Assembly: GCA_945862455.1 (NCBI GenBank)
Contig: CAMAXU010000011.1
Coordinates: forward strand, 1-49,363
Origin: Rickettsia typhi
GTDB taxonomy: Bacteria; Pseudomonadota; Alphaproteobacteria; Rickettsiales; UBA1997
DNA length: 49,363 nt
Direction: 5' to 3'
Both the position numbers and the translations under genes were made by a program. Of this stretch, positions 18,910-28,395 are shown piece after piece. The stretch's first letter is position 1. Every line of letters starts with the position of its first letter. The notes under the pieces were generated by a model that was given only the letters and a program-made list of their open reading frames with translations, was not told the DNA's origin and made no database searches.

Positions 18910-18959
18910 GAAAAGAAAATGTGATGAAAATTTAGATGTTTTTAGAAACGCACTTATCT

Positions 18960-19005
18960 AGAGCCTGTCCAAGATTTTTTTTATTTTCAGATTTAGACAG
19001 GCTCT
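18960..19005 (-). terminator. Long inverted repeat between the 133-aa gene and ctpA
   Basis: AGAGCCTGTC (18960-18969) and GACAGGCTCT (18996-19005) are perfect complements around a 26-base AT-rich loop with a T8 run. It could end transcription of the upstream minus-strand genes or be one copy of a dispersed hairpin; the GACAGGCTC half also occurs at 614-622. The large loop makes a classical terminator uncertain. Confidence 0.45.
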
Positions 19006-19035
19006 TGTAAAAATAACCGCAAAACTAAACTAAAT

Positions 19036-19437
19036 TTACTGAATGCCGTATTCTTCTTTTAGTTCCTCAGTAATTGATGCCGGAGGTTCATCACCATAAG
19101 CTGAAAAGAGGATTTTACCATAATTTTCCAAGTGGATGATATCATCATTTAAAGCTTTTAAGAAAAGTTGAACTTTAAGACGCTCAACTAAAACGTAATA
19201 CCAAGCATTGCGGCCGGCATCAATACCTTTAACGAGGTAAATTTGTTCTGCTTGCATTTTTTTCTGAGGATCAATTGGTTTTTTAGGGGCTATCGGATTA
19301 ACTCCGCTAGCAGTAGAAGACTTATTTTGGGTTTGTAAATTTTCCGAAGTGAATGATTTTTTTCCGACAGAGTCAGCAAAACCACCACCTTGAGAACCCT
19401 TACTGGCAAATCTTGAGGCAAAACTATTATCGGCCAT
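19036..19437 (-). CDS. Conserved-looking protein, 133 aa, unknown function
   Basis: The first 60 residues are polar and low-complexity (Ser, Gly, Lys, Pro; MADNSFASRFASKGSQGGG) and probably disordered. The last 70 are ordered, with KGIDAGRNAWYYVLVERLKV, FLKALNDDIIHLENYGKILF and SAYGDEPPASITEEL. There is no signal peptide, membrane segment or known catalytic motif. It follows a small lipoprotein gene by eleven bases on the same strand, so they are likely co-transcribed. I do not recognise a family. The disordered head plus compact tail would suit an adaptor or assembly role, but that is speculation. Confidence 0.75.
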   Translation of the reverse strand: MADNSFASRFASKGSQGGGFADSVGKKSFTSENLQTQNKSSTASGVNPIAPKKPIDPQKKMQAEQIYLVKGIDAGRNAWYYVLVERLKVQLFLKALNDDIIHLENYGKILFSAYGDEPPASITEELKEEYGIQ

Positions 19438-19448
19438 AATATAATATT

Positions 19449-19625
19449 TTATGAATTTTGTTTTTGAGGATTTTTAGAATTTTTAATCCACCATTCATTG
19501 ATAGATTTTTTTGGTCCACATGGTCCATCATCATTAGAAACACATGGGCTTTTGACATCTATTACTTTGCTTGAGCAAGAAGCGGCAAAGAGAAAAGCTG
19601 TTAGAATAAAAATTACCTTTTTCAT
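19449..19625 (-). CDS. Small lipoprotein, 58 aa
   Basis: The start is ATG at 19625 (MKKVIFILTAFLFAASC), which gives a clean lipoprotein signal with the lipobox cysteine at residue 17; the longer frame upstream adds only AT-rich non-coding sequence. The mature part is about 42 residues with two further cysteines in SPCVSNDDGPCGPK, then INEWWIKN. Small lipoproteins of this size occur as VirB7-like parts of type IV secretion systems and as other envelope components; the sequence does not decide between them. It is followed by the 133-aa gene. Confidence 0.7.
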   Translation of the reverse strand: MKKVIFILTAFLFAASCSSKVIDVKSPCVSNDDGPCGPKKSINEWWIKNSKNPQKQNS

Positions 19626-19739
19626 GTTCGATGATTTTTTAAAAAAGAATTTAGTTAAAGAAAAAACTAAGTGCTTGCTTGAATTTTTCAATAAGTAAAA
19701 ATTCAAATTATTATTTTAACTTAATTTCTCCTATAAATT

Positions 19740-20789
19740 TTGTCACAAAATCTTTTCAACAAAACCTTAATTATTGGTCTTGGATTAATTGGCGGATCAT
19801 TCGCCAAAGCAATTCGCAAAGCTCAAATCAGCAAAGAAATTTTTGCTTTTGATATTGATATTGAATCAATTGATCTCGCTAAAAACGATGGCGTAATCGA
19901 TGGCGGCGTTGACGAGCTTCAATATATTGAAGATTTATCAAGTTTCGATTTAATCGTGATCGCCACTCCACTTTCAGCTTACGAAGAAATTTTTGACGAA
20001 ATTGCCAATCGCGTTTTTCCAAAAACTATTGTTATCGACCTTGGTTCATTAAAAAGTTTTATCAACAAAATTTTACCAAAAAATTTAGAAAATAATTTTA
20101 TCGGCTGCCATCCAATTGCCGGATCGGAAAAAATTAATTTTGAAAATTCGGAAGTTGATCTTTTTTTAGGTAAAAAATTTGTGATTTGTAAAAATCCTGA
20201 AAACTCAAATGAGATCATAAAAAAAGTTGAAAACCTCGCCAAATCAATAGGCTGCGATGTTGATTTTATTGATGCAGATAAGCATGATGAAATTTACGCA
20301 TTAGTTTCACATTTACCGCAATTTTTATCTTTTTTAACAAAAGAATTTTCGCCAAAAAATATTGAGGGCGATTTTTTAAACAAAGCCTTCCGTCTTGATA
20401 ATTCTGACCCCGATATCTGGGCTGATATTTTTGAATTAAACGAGGAAAATCTCGAAGAATTTTATTTAGAGTTTTTTGATAATTTAGAAGAAGAAATTTC
20501 GATAGTTAAACATAGTCAATTTGCCTTGCCAAATCAAGCAAGCCAATCATTTACAGATTATGAAATACAATATTTTGAAGAAAATTTTGCGCCAATATTT
20601 TTCCGCGCTTTGATTGTTTTAAGCTATTTAAAAATTCCAGCGATTAAAAACTTCAAAATCCATGCTGGCTCTGGTTTTAAAGACTTTACATCAATTATAG
20701 AAATCTTGAATTTTGCGCCAGAAAAACTGCAAAATCTAATTTCAAAAAATCAGAAAAAAATTCTAAATCTTTTTAGTTCAATCTCATGA
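19740..20789 (+). CDS. tyrA: Prephenate/arogenate dehydrogenase family protein
   Basis: TyrA-type enzymes oxidatively decarboxylate prephenate or arogenate on the way to tyrosine. The 349 residues start with a Rossmann motif [12 protein letters not shown], continue with [11 protein letters not shown] (NAD-selecting acid), [22 protein letters not shown] with the family histidine, and a helical dimerisation half. The likely start is TTG at 19740, because no ATG precedes the Rossmann strand in frame. The stop overlaps the ispG ATG (20786-20789). The C-terminal 90 residues are less conserved and I cannot see an ACT domain. Together with aroE at 33730 it indicates retained aromatic amino-acid synthesis. 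Confidence 0.85.
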   Translation: MSQNLFNKTLIIGLGLIGGSFAKAIRKAQISKEIFAFDIDIESIDLAKNDGVIDGGVDELQYIEDLSSFDLIVIATPLSAYEEIFDEIANRVFPKTIVIDLGSLKSFINKILPKNLENNFIGCHPIAGSEKINFENSEVDLFLGKKFVICKNPENSNEIIKKVENLAKSIGCDVDFIDADKHDEIYALVSHLPQFLSFLTKEFSPKNIEGDFLNKAFRLDNSDPDIWADIFELNEENLEEFYLEFFDNLEEEISIVKHSQFALPNQASQSFTDYEIQYFEENFAPIFFRALIVLSYLKIPAIKNFKIHAGSGFKDFTSIIEILNFAPEKLQNLISKNQKKILNLFSSIS

Positions 20790-21901
20790 GTAACCAAGAA
20801 CAATTAAACGAAATCCGTCCTTACCGCGCTATTCATCGCCGCAAATCACGCCAAATTTTTGTCGGCAATGTTGCAATCGGCGGCGATGCACCAATTTCAG
20901 TGCAATCAATGACAAATACTCCAACAGTTGATGTGCAAGCAACTATTCGCCAAGTCAATGAATGCGCCGAACTTGGCGCTGAATTAATGCGAATTTCAGT
21001 TCCTGATAAAGAATCTGCTGATGCGTTAAAAAAAATTATTCCACACTGTTCAGTTCCAATTATTGCCGACATTCATTTTCACTATCGTCGCGCTATTGAA
21101 GCGGCGCAAGCTGGTGCAAAATGTTTGAGAATTAATCCCGGCAATATTGGATCTGATGAAAAAGTGCGCGAAGTTGTTAAAGCTGCGAAAGATTATGGCT
21201 GCGCAATTCGCATCGGCGTAAATGCTGGATCTTTGGAAGCAGATTTACTTAATAAATACAAAACTCCAACTCCGGAAGCTCTTGTTGAATCAGCTCAACG
21301 CCATATTCGTATTTTGGAAAATAATGATTTTTTCAATCTTAAGATCAGCGTTAAAGCTTCCGATGTTTTTCTTGCGGTTGCTGGCTATCGCGCATTGGCG
21401 CAAGTTTGTGACTATCCACTTCACATTGGAATTACCGAAGCTGGAAGTTTAGCCGCCGGAACTGTCAAATCGGCAATCGGTCTTGGAACTTTACTTTGGG
21501 AAGGCATCGGCGACACTATGCGCGTTTCGCTTTCAGCCGATCCAAAAGAAGAAGTAAAAGTTGCTTATCAAATTCTAAAAACTTTGGGATTGCGTCATCA
21601 CGGCGTAAATTTAATTTCTTGCCCTTCTTGCGCCAGACAAGCTTTTGACGTAGTAAAAACTGTTGAAGAAGTTGAAAGAAGAGTCGCTCATATCAAAAAA
21701 CCATTAACCATTTCAATTTTAGGCTGCGTTGTAAATGGACTTGGTGAAGCGGCGCACACTCAAATTGGAATCACTGGTGGCGGTGGCGGAAGGCACAATG
21801 TTTACATGAATGGTAAACCAGATCACAAAGTTACATCTGAAGAATTGGTTAATCACATTGTTACTTTAATTGAAGAAGAAGCCAAAAAAAATGGCGCTTA
21901 A
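20786..21901 (+). CDS. ispG: 4-hydroxy-3-methylbut-2-enyl diphosphate synthase
   Basis: IspG (GcpE) is a [4Fe-4S] enzyme of the MEP isoprenoid pathway that reduces methylerythritol cyclodiphosphate. At 371 residues it is the standard bacterial form. Visible motifs are [10 protein letters not shown] near 38-47, [30 protein letters not shown] and the cluster ligands: [10 protein letters not shown] and [11 protein letters not shown] (three cysteines and a glutamate). ATG at 20786 overlaps the preceding stop by four bases, and its own end overlaps the next gene by eleven, so it is inside a tightly coupled operon. Confidence 0.97.
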   Translation: MSNQEQLNEIRPYRAIHRRKSRQIFVGNVAIGGDAPISVQSMTNTPTVDVQATIRQVNECAELGAELMRISVPDKESADALKKIIPHCSVPIIADIHFHYRRAIEAAQAGAKCLRINPGNIGSDEKVREVVKAAKDYGCAIRIGVNAGSLEADLLNKYKTPTPEALVESAQRHIRILENNDFFNLKISVKASDVFLAVAGYRALAQVCDYPLHIGITEAGSLAAGTVKSAIGLGTLLWEGIGDTMRVSLSADPKEEVKVAYQILKTLGLRHHGVNLISCPSCARQAFDVVKTVEEVERRVAHIKKPLTISILGCVVNGLGEAAHTQIGITGGGGGRHNVYMNGKPDHKVTSEELVNHIVTLIEEEAKKNGA

Positions 21902-22655
21902 GTTTGATAAAAAAATAATCGAAAAAAACTTTTCGCGCGGCGCTAAGAATTATGATGAAGCAGCTTTGATTCAACGAGAAGTTGCTAAAAAATTGTGCGA
22001 TTTGGCTGCGCCTTTTATTAAAAACGAGGCGCGGATTTTAGATTTAGGCGCTGGAACTGGTTTTGTGACAAAGAATATTTTTGATTTGGTTGGCGAAAAA
22101 AAAATTCAACTTTTTGAAAGTGATATTTCTTTTGAGATGCTCAAACAAAACTCAGAAAGCTCTTTCAAAATCCAATCCGATTTCGAAAATCTACCTTTTA
22201 AAAATAACAGTTTTGATCTTTTAATTTCCTCATTTTCTTTACAATGGCTGGAAAATTTAGAACAAACTTTTTCTCATTTTTTTTCCCTGCTTAAACCATC
22301 AGGAACTCTTGCCTTTTGCGTTCCAACGCAAGAAAGTTTAAATGAATTAAAATCAGCAAATATTTTTAACTTTACTAAATTGCCAAAAGCAGAAGATTTG
22401 ATTTTAGCTTTGCAAAAAAATGGTTTTAGCGAAAAAAAATTCCAAACTGAAATTTTAGAACAAGAATTTGAAAGCGGCTTGCAAGCTTTGCAATCGTTGA
22501 AAAAAATCGGGGCAAATTATTCAAATAAGAAAAATAAAACCCTGAACAAAACCCAATTGATACAATTCAATAATTTTTGTTTGAAAAATTTCGAAACAGC
22601 AAATAAAAAAGTCCGACTTTCTTGGTTCGTTTCTTACTTTATCTTCGTTAAATAG
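21891..22655 (+). CDS. BioC-like class I SAM methyltransferase
   Basis: I choose the ATG at 21891 ([24 protein letters not shown]), eleven bases inside ispG; the earlier frame is only the ispG tail. This gives 254 residues. Motif I is [12 protein letters not shown], motif [12 protein letters not shown], and [19 protein letters not shown] followed by [21 protein letters not shown] closely follows the pattern of BioC, which methylates malonyl-ACP to prime biotin synthesis. No other biotin gene is in the window, so a different small-molecule or quinone methyltransferase cannot be excluded. Confidence 0.8.
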   Translation: MALKFDKKIIEKNFSRGAKNYDEAALIQREVAKKLCDLAAPFIKNEARILDLGAGTGFVTKNIFDLVGEKKIQLFESDISFEMLKQNSESSFKIQSDFENLPFKNNSFDLLISSFSLQWLENLEQTFSHFFSLLKPSGTLAFCVPTQESLNELKSANIFNFTKLPKAEDLILALQKNGFSEKKFQTEILEQEFESGLQALQSLKKIGANYSNKKNKTLNKTQLIQFNNFCLKNFETANKKVRLSWFVSYFIFVK

Positions 22656-22664
22656 TCTTAAACA

Positions 22665-23117
22665 ATGATCGGCAATATTCTAAAAAAATTGGTCGGAAAA
22701 TCCGATAAAAAACCAAAAGAAAAGCCTAAAAGCGAAAAGCTTGCTGAAAATCTGCGCAAGAAATCAGAAGAATTAACCCGATTTTTAGGTGATAAAATGG
22801 AATTAGTTCAGGAAGAATATTTTTCCATTCGCGAAAAAACCAAGAATCTGCGTCAAACCAATTATGATTTGGGCATGAAACATCTAGAAAATGGTCATAT
22901 TGATGAAGCAATTATCCGTTTTAAAATTATTTGTAAATTCTGGCCTGACGTTGTTGATGCGCAATATCAACTAGCTTATTGCCTAGTTTTGAAAGAAAAA
23001 TTTAAAGAAGCCAAAAAAGTTTTAGATCAATTGCTCAGTAAAAATCCAGATTACAATCAGAAAGCTCACGATTTACTTGGTCAAATTAATAGCTTGGAAG
23101 AATTGACAAATGTCTAA
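22665..23117 (+). CDS. TPR-repeat protein, 150 aa
   Basis: A very basic N-terminus (about 1-30, KKPKEKPKSEKL) leads into a helical charged segment and then two tetratricopeptide-like repeats at about 68-135 (NYDLGMKHLENGHIDEAIIRF, then AQYQLAYCLVLKEKFKEAKKVL). TPR proteins act as protein-interaction scaffolds. There is no signal peptide, so it is likely cytoplasmic. It sits between the BioC-like gene (nine-base gap) and mlaA (eight-base overlap), and may serve the same envelope operon, but a specific partner cannot be named. Confidence 0.75.
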   Translation: MIGNILKKLVGKSDKKPKEKPKSEKLAENLRKKSEELTRFLGDKMELVQEEYFSIREKTKNLRQTNYDLGMKHLENGHIDEAIIRFKIICKFWPDVVDAQYQLAYCLVLKEKFKEAKKVLDQLLSKNPDYNQKAHDLLGQINSLEELTNV

Positions 23118-23904
23118 AAAAATCTTTATCTTAATAATTTTCACTCTTGCGTTACAGCCTTTTACTGCTTGGTCCAAAGCTCCAAATAAGAAACAAAAAG
23201 ATGCTATTACAACTCGCTATCAAACAATTGATGAAGAAGCGGAATATGCTGAATTTGAATTACAAACCAATGAAGAGATTTATGATCCATTGGAAAAAAT
23301 GAACCGCAAAATTTTCATTTTTAATGATTATTTTGATCGCTACTTTTTTGAACATGTCGCCAAATTTTACCGCAAAGGTGTGCCACAAGGCGCTCGTATG
23401 TCAATTCGTAATTTTTTGCTTAATTTGTCGCTACCGATTTCAGCGATTAATTCATTATTGCAAGGCAATGTTGACAACACTCTTGCGACATTTTCCAATT
23501 TACTGATTAATACTACAGTCGGCTTTGGCGGATTATTTGACGTGGCTGGAGATAAAGGTATAAAATATCGTGTCGAAGATTTTGGTCAAACTTTGGGACA
23601 TTATCGCACTGGTTTTGGCGCCTATTTAGTATTACCATTTCTTGGTCCAAGTTCGGTAAGAGATTTAGGTGGATTAATTGTCGATAAATCAGCAAATCCT
23701 TTTGAATTAAATTTTTTAGAAGTTGGTGGCAGAGAAGATTTTATAAGCAAAAATGTTCGTTTAGAATTAGCTGGAGTATCTGCAGTTGATAAAAGAGAAA
23801 GTTTGATTGATGTTATCGATAGTATCAAAGTCGATTCTTTTGATCCTTATGCAACTTATAGAAGTGCTTACCTACAAAAACGCCAAACCGATATTAAATT
23901 TTAG
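23110..23904 (+). CDS. mlaA: MlaA/VacJ outer-membrane lipid-asymmetry protein
   Basis: MlaA removes misplaced phospholipid from the outer leaflet and passes it to MlaC. The 264 residues contain the family core: DPLEKMNRKIFIFND near 57-71, GARMSIRNFLLNLSLPISAINSLLQGN, FSNLLINTTVGFGGLFDVA, EDFGQTLGHYRTGFGAYLVLPFLGPSSVRD. The N-terminus is a cleavable signal peptide (SKKIFILIIFTLALQPFTAWSKA) without a lipobox cysteine, so unlike E. coli MlaA it is not a lipoprotein. It overlaps the TPR gene by eight bases and is followed by mlaC after nine. Confidence 0.93.
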   Translation: MSKKIFILIIFTLALQPFTAWSKAPNKKQKDAITTRYQTIDEEAEYAEFELQTNEEIYDPLEKMNRKIFIFNDYFDRYFFEHVAKFYRKGVPQGARMSIRNFLLNLSLPISAINSLLQGNVDNTLATFSNLLINTTVGFGGLFDVAGDKGIKYRVEDFGQTLGHYRTGFGAYLVLPFLGPSSVRDLGGLIVDKSANPFELNFLEVGGREDFISKNVRLELAGVSAVDKRESLIDVIDSIKVDSFDPYATYRSAYLQKRQTDIKF

Positions 23905-23913
23905 AAAAAACTT

Positions 23914-24525
23914 ATGAAAAAATTTCTTATAACCTGCTTGGTTTTTTTTACTTCTACAGCAGCTATAGCTGCAGAAAATGCTAAAACTGCCGAGGTTCGA
24001 ATTTATGTTGAAGAAATCGGAAATAAAATAGTCAAAATTGCCGGCGAAAAAGGCAGTGAAAGTAAAAAAAGAGATAAAATTATCAGCGTTATTGATGGCG
24101 CAATTGATGCAGATTGGTTAGCTCGTTTTGTTTTAAGCAGAAATTATAAAACCAGCACCGAAGCCCAAAAACAGAGCTTTACCAAGCTTTACCGCGATTT
24201 CATGATTAATACTTACGGACCAAAATTCAAAAATTATAACGGCAAAAAATTCACCGTAAATGAAGTGACTGAGCAAAATAGTTTTTATATTGCCAAAGCT
24301 GAGTTTTTACCCCGCGATAGTAATGTACCAGTTTCAGTTAATTTTCGGGTCAAAGAGCGTAACGGCAAATTAATGATTTTGGATTTTATTGCTGAAGGCG
24401 TGAGTTTAATTGAAACTCAAAGATCGGAATTTAATTCTGCGATTGCACAAAAAGGAATGGATCAATTTTTGGAAGACTTAAAAGAAAGAGTAAAACAGTT
24501 GAAGGAGTCAAATAGTAAAACTTAG
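23914..24525 (+). CDS. mlaC: MlaC periplasmic phospholipid carrier
   Basis: MlaC shuttles phospholipid between MlaA in the outer membrane and the MlaFEDB complex in the inner membrane. The 203 residues have a signal peptide (KKFLITCLVFFTSTAAIA) and the Tgt2/MlaC-type fold signature: DWLARFVLSRNYK, FTKLYRDFMINTYG, FRVKERNGKLMILDFIAEGVSLIETQRSEF. Directly downstream of mlaA on the same strand, with a strong hairpin 50 bases after the stop. The MlaFED genes are not in the window. Confidence 0.9.
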   Translation: MKKFLITCLVFFTSTAAIAAENAKTAEVRIYVEEIGNKIVKIAGEKGSESKKRDKIISVIDGAIDADWLARFVLSRNYKTSTEAQKQSFTKLYRDFMINTYGPKFKNYNGKKFTVNEVTEQNSFYIAKAEFLPRDSNVPVSVNFRVKERNGKLMILDFIAEGVSLIETQRSEFNSAIAQKGMDQFLEDLKERVKQLKESNSKT

Positions 24526-24575
24526 CGTATAGCAGAATTTTGGGTAATTAGGTAATTATCCCTTAAGAAACAATC

Positions 24576-24614
24576 GATGTCACCTTTGAGCCTGTGTGAC
24601 ATCTAGCTTTTTTG
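24576..24614 (+). terminator. Terminator-like hairpin after mlaC
   Basis: GATGTCAC (24576-24583) and GTGACATC (24596-24603) pair perfectly around a 12-base loop, followed by TAGCTTTTTTG. It ends the tyrA-to-mlaC operon and, on the other strand, overlaps the stop codon of the 44-aa ORF. A related hairpin with the same loop word AGCCTGTGTGA is at 29947-29978. Confidence 0.65.
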
Positions 24615-24737
24615 TGAATCACTTTTTTCTGCCACTTTTCTTCTCATCAAATTTTTCCGTAGCGCATCAGAAAGATCTTTTTTCTTCTGTTTTTTCTCAC
24701 GCAGCTTTTGCTCTTTTGGCACTAATTTATTACTCAT
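24603..24737 (-). CDS. Small basic protein, 44 aa, coupled to msbA
   Basis: ATG at 24737 overlaps the msbA stop as ATGA (24734-24737), and the frame stays open for 44 codons to TAG at 24603-24605. The product is very basic and helical-looking: MSNKLVPKEQKLREKKQKKD, then a segment with LSDALRKNLMRRK. A stop-start overlap and a sensible helix-forming composition argue for a real coupled gene. Similar short lysine/arginine-rich ORFs are often missed by annotation. Function unknown. Confidence 0.6.
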   Translation of the reverse strand: MSNKLVPKEQKLREKKQKKKDLSDALRKNLMRRKVAEKSDSQKS

Positions 24738-26509
24738 AAAGTTTCGCTAATTTCAAACTGTTTTAAATATAGATTTGAGTAAGCTTGACCTTTATCCAAC
24801 AACTCTTTGTGCGTACCTTCTTCAACAACTCTGCCATTTGAAATTACCACAATTTTATCAGCGTGAATTACTGTTGAAAGCCTGTGCGCGATAACCAATG
24901 AAGTTCTGCCTTTCATCAATTTCGTCAAAGCATCTTTGATTAATTTTTCTGAAATTGGATCTAACGCAGAAGTTGCTTCATCTAAAAGCAGAATCGGCGC
25001 ATTATATAAAATGGCGCGCGCAATCGCAATTCTTTGGCGCTGTCCTCCGGAAAGACGAATACCATTTTGTCCAACTTTGGCATGATATTTTTCCGGCAAT
25101 TCTTGGATAAATTCATCAGCTTCCGCCATTTTTGCGGCGTTGATAATTTGTTCTTCAGTTGCATCAACTTTACCGTAACGGATATTTTCAATGATTGTAT
25201 CATCAAACAACATCACTTCTTGATTCACCACCGACATAGAATTGCGCAGCGATTTTAAAGTGATGTCGCGAATATCGTGAGAATCAAGTTTAATCGCGCC
25301 TGAACTTGGATCATAAAAACGTAAAATCATGCTCATAATTGTAGATTTTCCGCCGCCCGAATGTCCAACCAAAGCAACAGTTTTTCCCGCCGGAATTTTG
25401 AAACTAACGTTGTTCAAAGCTGATTTCTCATCAACATAACTAAAGCATACATTTTCAAATTCGATATCGCCTTTAACTGTGTCGAAAGAAACCGCATTTG
25501 GTTTATCGATAATTGTTGGCTTTTCATCAAATAATTCATATAAACGGCTCGCCGCAGCTAGACCCATCTGAACTCCTGAGTTCATGTTCGAAACAGATTT
25601 AAGTGGTTTATAGGCCATCATCATCGCCGCAAAAAATGAGAAAAATGCACCCGGAGTTGTTTCGCCAGTAATGACTTGATGTCCACCATACCAGATAACA
25701 GCCGCAACACCAATACCCGCCAAACTTTCAACAAATGGAGATGCAATTAAAGAAATGCGCGAAATCTTTTTACCCATTTTAAAAATGCTTTCAATGATCA
25801 AAGACATTCTACCAATTTCAAAATCTTCACAGTGATAGGCTTTTACCAGTTTAGAATATTGTAAAGTGTCACTCATTTGTGACGAAAATTTAGAAGCAAT
25901 TTCCTGATTTTTAAAAGATAATCTGCGCAATCTTCTACCCAATTTATAAATAGGATAACCCGCCAAAGGAAAGCCGATAAAAGCAACAAGCGAAAGTTCC
26001 AAACTTTGGTAAAACATCACAATAACTAACGCAATCAACGTGAATAGTTGTTTTACAAAACCGTTAATTGTGGTGTTAATAACGCCAACAACTGATCCAA
26101 TTTCATTATGAATACTCGCCATCATGTCGCCGGAAGATTTGCTGTGAAGTTTGGAAATATCAGATTTTATAAAATGAGAATAAAGGCGGATGCGCATGTC
26201 AGAAGTGATGCGAAGCGATAAAATATTCATCGTTAAAAGTTGAAAATAAGTAGAAAAACCCTTCACCACCGTAACAATCAAAACCACCAAAGGAATTATC
26301 ACCAAAGCCATGGTATTTTTATCAACAAAAACAGAATCCAGCGCTGGCTTGATTAGCCAAGCGTTAAGCGAAGTGGTTCCCGCAATTACCAACATCAAAG
26401 CCACGGAAATTAAAAAAGTTTTCCAGTTTGGTATAATATATTCTTTCGTGATGCGTTTGGCTAAATAAGTTGTGCTCGCGTAATTAATCGGATTTAATGG
26501 CTTCGACAT
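24734..26509 (-). CDS. msbA: MsbA-type ABC exporter
   Basis: A 591-residue half-transporter with a six-helix membrane domain (about 30-310) fused to an ATPase domain (about 345-591). ATPase motifs are complete: Walker A GHSGGGKST, Q-loop in VVNQEVMLF, signature LSGGQRQRI, Walker B ILLLDEATSALD and H-loop AHRLSTV. MsbA flips lipid A core across the inner membrane; other heterologous exporters share this layout, so the substrate is inferred from overall resemblance and from the absence of partner genes. It is convergent with the mla operon and followed by a coupled 44-aa ORF. Confidence 0.85.
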   Translation of the reverse strand: MSKPLNPINYASTTYLAKRITKEYIIPNWKTFLISVALMLVIAGTTSLNAWLIKPALDSVFVDKNTMALVIIPLVVLIVTVVKGFSTYFQLLTMNILSLRITSDMRIRLYSHFIKSDISKLHSKSSGDMMASIHNEIGSVVGVINTTINGFVKQLFTLIALVIVMFYQSLELSLVAFIGFPLAGYPIYKLGRRLRRLSFKNQEIASKFSSQMSDTLQYSKLVKAYHCEDFEIGRMSLIIESIFKMGKKISRISLIASPFVESLAGIGVAAVIWYGGHQVITGETTPGAFFSFFAAMMMAYKPLKSVSNMNSGVQMGLAAASRLYELFDEKPTIIDKPNAVSFDTVKGDIEFENVCFSYVDEKSALNNVSFKIPAGKTVALVGHSGGGKSTIMSMILRFYDPSSGAIKLDSHDIRDITLKSLRNSMSVVNQEVMLFDDTIIENIRYGKVDATEEQIINAAKMAEADEFIQELPEKYHAKVGQNGIRLSGGQRQRIAIARAILYNAPILLLDEATSALDPISEKLIKDALTKLMKGRTSLVIAHRLSTVIHADKIVVISNGRVVEEGTHKELLDKGQAYSNLYLKQFEISETL

Positions 26510-26622
26510 GAAAATTTAAAAAATTAGGAATTAAGATTTAAGAAATTGGAATTTAGAATTATGTTTGTTTAATTAAAATTGGTAATTTGATTTAAAATAA
26601 CTCCTAACTCCACTTATTTCTC

Positions 26623-28395
26623 GTGATTAATATATTCAACTCTTTCAAAGAAGTTTTTGTCGCGGCCGTTCAAAAAATCGTCTCTGAAAATAATCTTCAA
26701 ATCGAAGAACAAGACTTAAAAAATTTCACCGTCGAGCCAGCAAAAGAAAAGTCGCACGGCGATTTGGCTTGTAATATCGCAATGATTTTGACCAAAAAAT
26801 TCGCTGCCGTTGAAGCTTTAAATAATCCTAGAAAACTTGCTCAAAAAATTATCGAAACTATTCAAGATGAAAATATCGTAAAGCTTGAAATTGCAGGTCC
26901 GAGTTTCATCAATATTTTTCTAAAACCGCAAATTTTTTATAAATTATTGCGCCAAATTGTTGAAGAAAAATATACTTTCCCCAATCTCGGAAATGGCGAA
27001 AAAATTAACCTTGAATATGCCTCACCAAACCCCACTGGTCCAATTCACGTTGGTCACACGCGCGGCGCAATTTATGGAGATGTTTTGGCAAGTTTACTTT
27101 CCAAAGTTGGTTACGATGTTTTGAAAGAATATTACATAAATGATGCCGGAAGCCAAATTAACACTTTGTTAAAATCAGCTAATTTACGCTATTTACAAGC
27201 TTGCGGACAGAAAATTGAAATCCCCGAAGGACTTTACCCCGGCGCTTATTTAATTGATGTTGGTGTAAAATTAAAAGAAAAATTCGGCACCAATTTAATT
27301 GAAAAAAATGAAGAAGAAATTCTACCACAAATTCGCGATTTTGTGGTTAATTTCATGATCGAAATGATTAAATCTGACTTACTTGCTCTAGGCATAAAAC
27401 ATGATAGCTATTTTTCAGAAAAAACCAATTTACACGACACCAATAAAATTGCCAAAACCGTAAAAATTCTGCGCGATAAAGGTTTGATTTTCGAAGGAAA
27501 ACTTGAAGCTCCAAAAACCGAAAAAGGTGTCGGCGCGCTGCCAGAAGATTATGATGACAAAAACCAAACTTTGTTTCGCTCAACTTTATTTGGTGACGAT
27601 CAAGATCGCGTTGTTCAAAAAGCCGATGGCAGTTTCACTTATTTGGCGGGCGACATGGCTTACGTTGCCAGCAAATTTGAACGCGGCGCCAAATATTTCA
27701 TCATGCCTTTGGGCTACGACCACGCTGGTTATGTAAAAAGATTAACCGCAGTTGTTGACGCGTTAACCGATAAAAAATCACAGTTAAAAGTGATTTTATG
27801 TCAAATGGTAAAATTCGTAAAAAACGGCGAGCCTTTGAAAATGTCGAAGCGCGCCGGAAATTTTATCACCGCGCGCGAAGTAATCGATGAAGTTGGCGCT
27901 GACGCTTTGCGCTTTATTATGCTCACACGCAAAAACGATGCGCCTTTTGATTTTGATTTGGCAAAAGTAATTGAACAATCAAAAGACAATCCAATTTTTT
28001 ATGTGCAATATGCGCATGCAAGATGCTGTTCGGTGTTGAGAAATTTAAAATCTGAAAACATCACAATTCCAGAAAAAATTGTAGCCAATATTTTAGAAAA
28101 CCTGCGTGATGAATCTGAAATTGATCTCATCAAAAAAATGGCGAATTTCCCTCGCATTATAGAAATGGCAGCAATTAGTTTTGAACCACATCGCATTGCT
28201 TTTTATCTGCAAGAACTCGCATCTGAATTTCACGCTTTGTGGAATAAAGGCTCAGACAATCCCGATTTGAAATTCATCATCAAAGATAATTTGCAAGTTA
28301 CAACGGCTCGCATTTATTTAGTTATGGCGCTTAGAAATATAATCGCCGAAGGTCTCAAAATTTTTAACGTCAAGCCTCTTGAGGAAATGAGATAA
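26623..28395 (+). CDS. argS: Arginyl-tRNA synthetase
   Basis: A class I synthetase of 590 residues that charges tRNA-Arg. The N-terminal Add1 domain covers about 1-105. The HIGH-type motif is NPTGPIHVGHTRG near 135-147. KMSKR is intact (KMSKRAGNF near 407-415). The C-terminal DALR anticodon-binding domain ends the protein. The start is GTG at 26623. The stop overlaps the ATG of the SPOR gene by one base (TAATG), a common coupling arrangement for argS with a SPOR gene in alphaproteobacteria. Confidence 0.96.
   Translation: MINIFNSFKEVFVAAVQKIVSENNLQIEEQDLKNFTVEPAKEKSHGDLACNIAMILTKKFAAVEALNNPRKLAQKIIETIQDENIVKLEIAGPSFINIFLKPQIFYKLLRQIVEEKYTFPNLGNGEKINLEYASPNPTGPIHVGHTRGAIYGDVLASLLSKVGYDVLKEYYINDAGSQINTLLKSANLRYLQACGQKIEIPEGLYPGAYLIDVGVKLKEKFGTNLIEKNEEEILPQIRDFVVNFMIEMIKSDLLALGIKHDSYFSEKTNLHDTNKIAKTVKILRDKGLIFEGKLEAPKTEKGVGALPEDYDDKNQTLFRSTLFGDDQDRVVQKADGSFTYLAGDMAYVASKFERGAKYFIMPLGYDHAGYVKRLTAVVDALTDKKSQLKVILCQMVKFVKNGEPLKMSKRAGNFITAREVIDEVGADALRFIMLTRKNDAPFDFDLAKVIEQSKDNPIFYVQYAHARCCSVLRNLKSENITIPEKIVANILENLRDESEIDLIKKMANFPRIIEMAAISFEPHRIAFYLQELASEFHALWNKGSDNPDLKFIIKDNLQVTTARIYLVMALRNIIAEGLKIFNVKPLEEMR

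Noticed and set aside
26510..26622. Regulatory leader upstream of argS
   Set aside because: The stretch is AT-rich with repeated AATTAGGAATT-like words but no stable hairpin or known riboswitch element.
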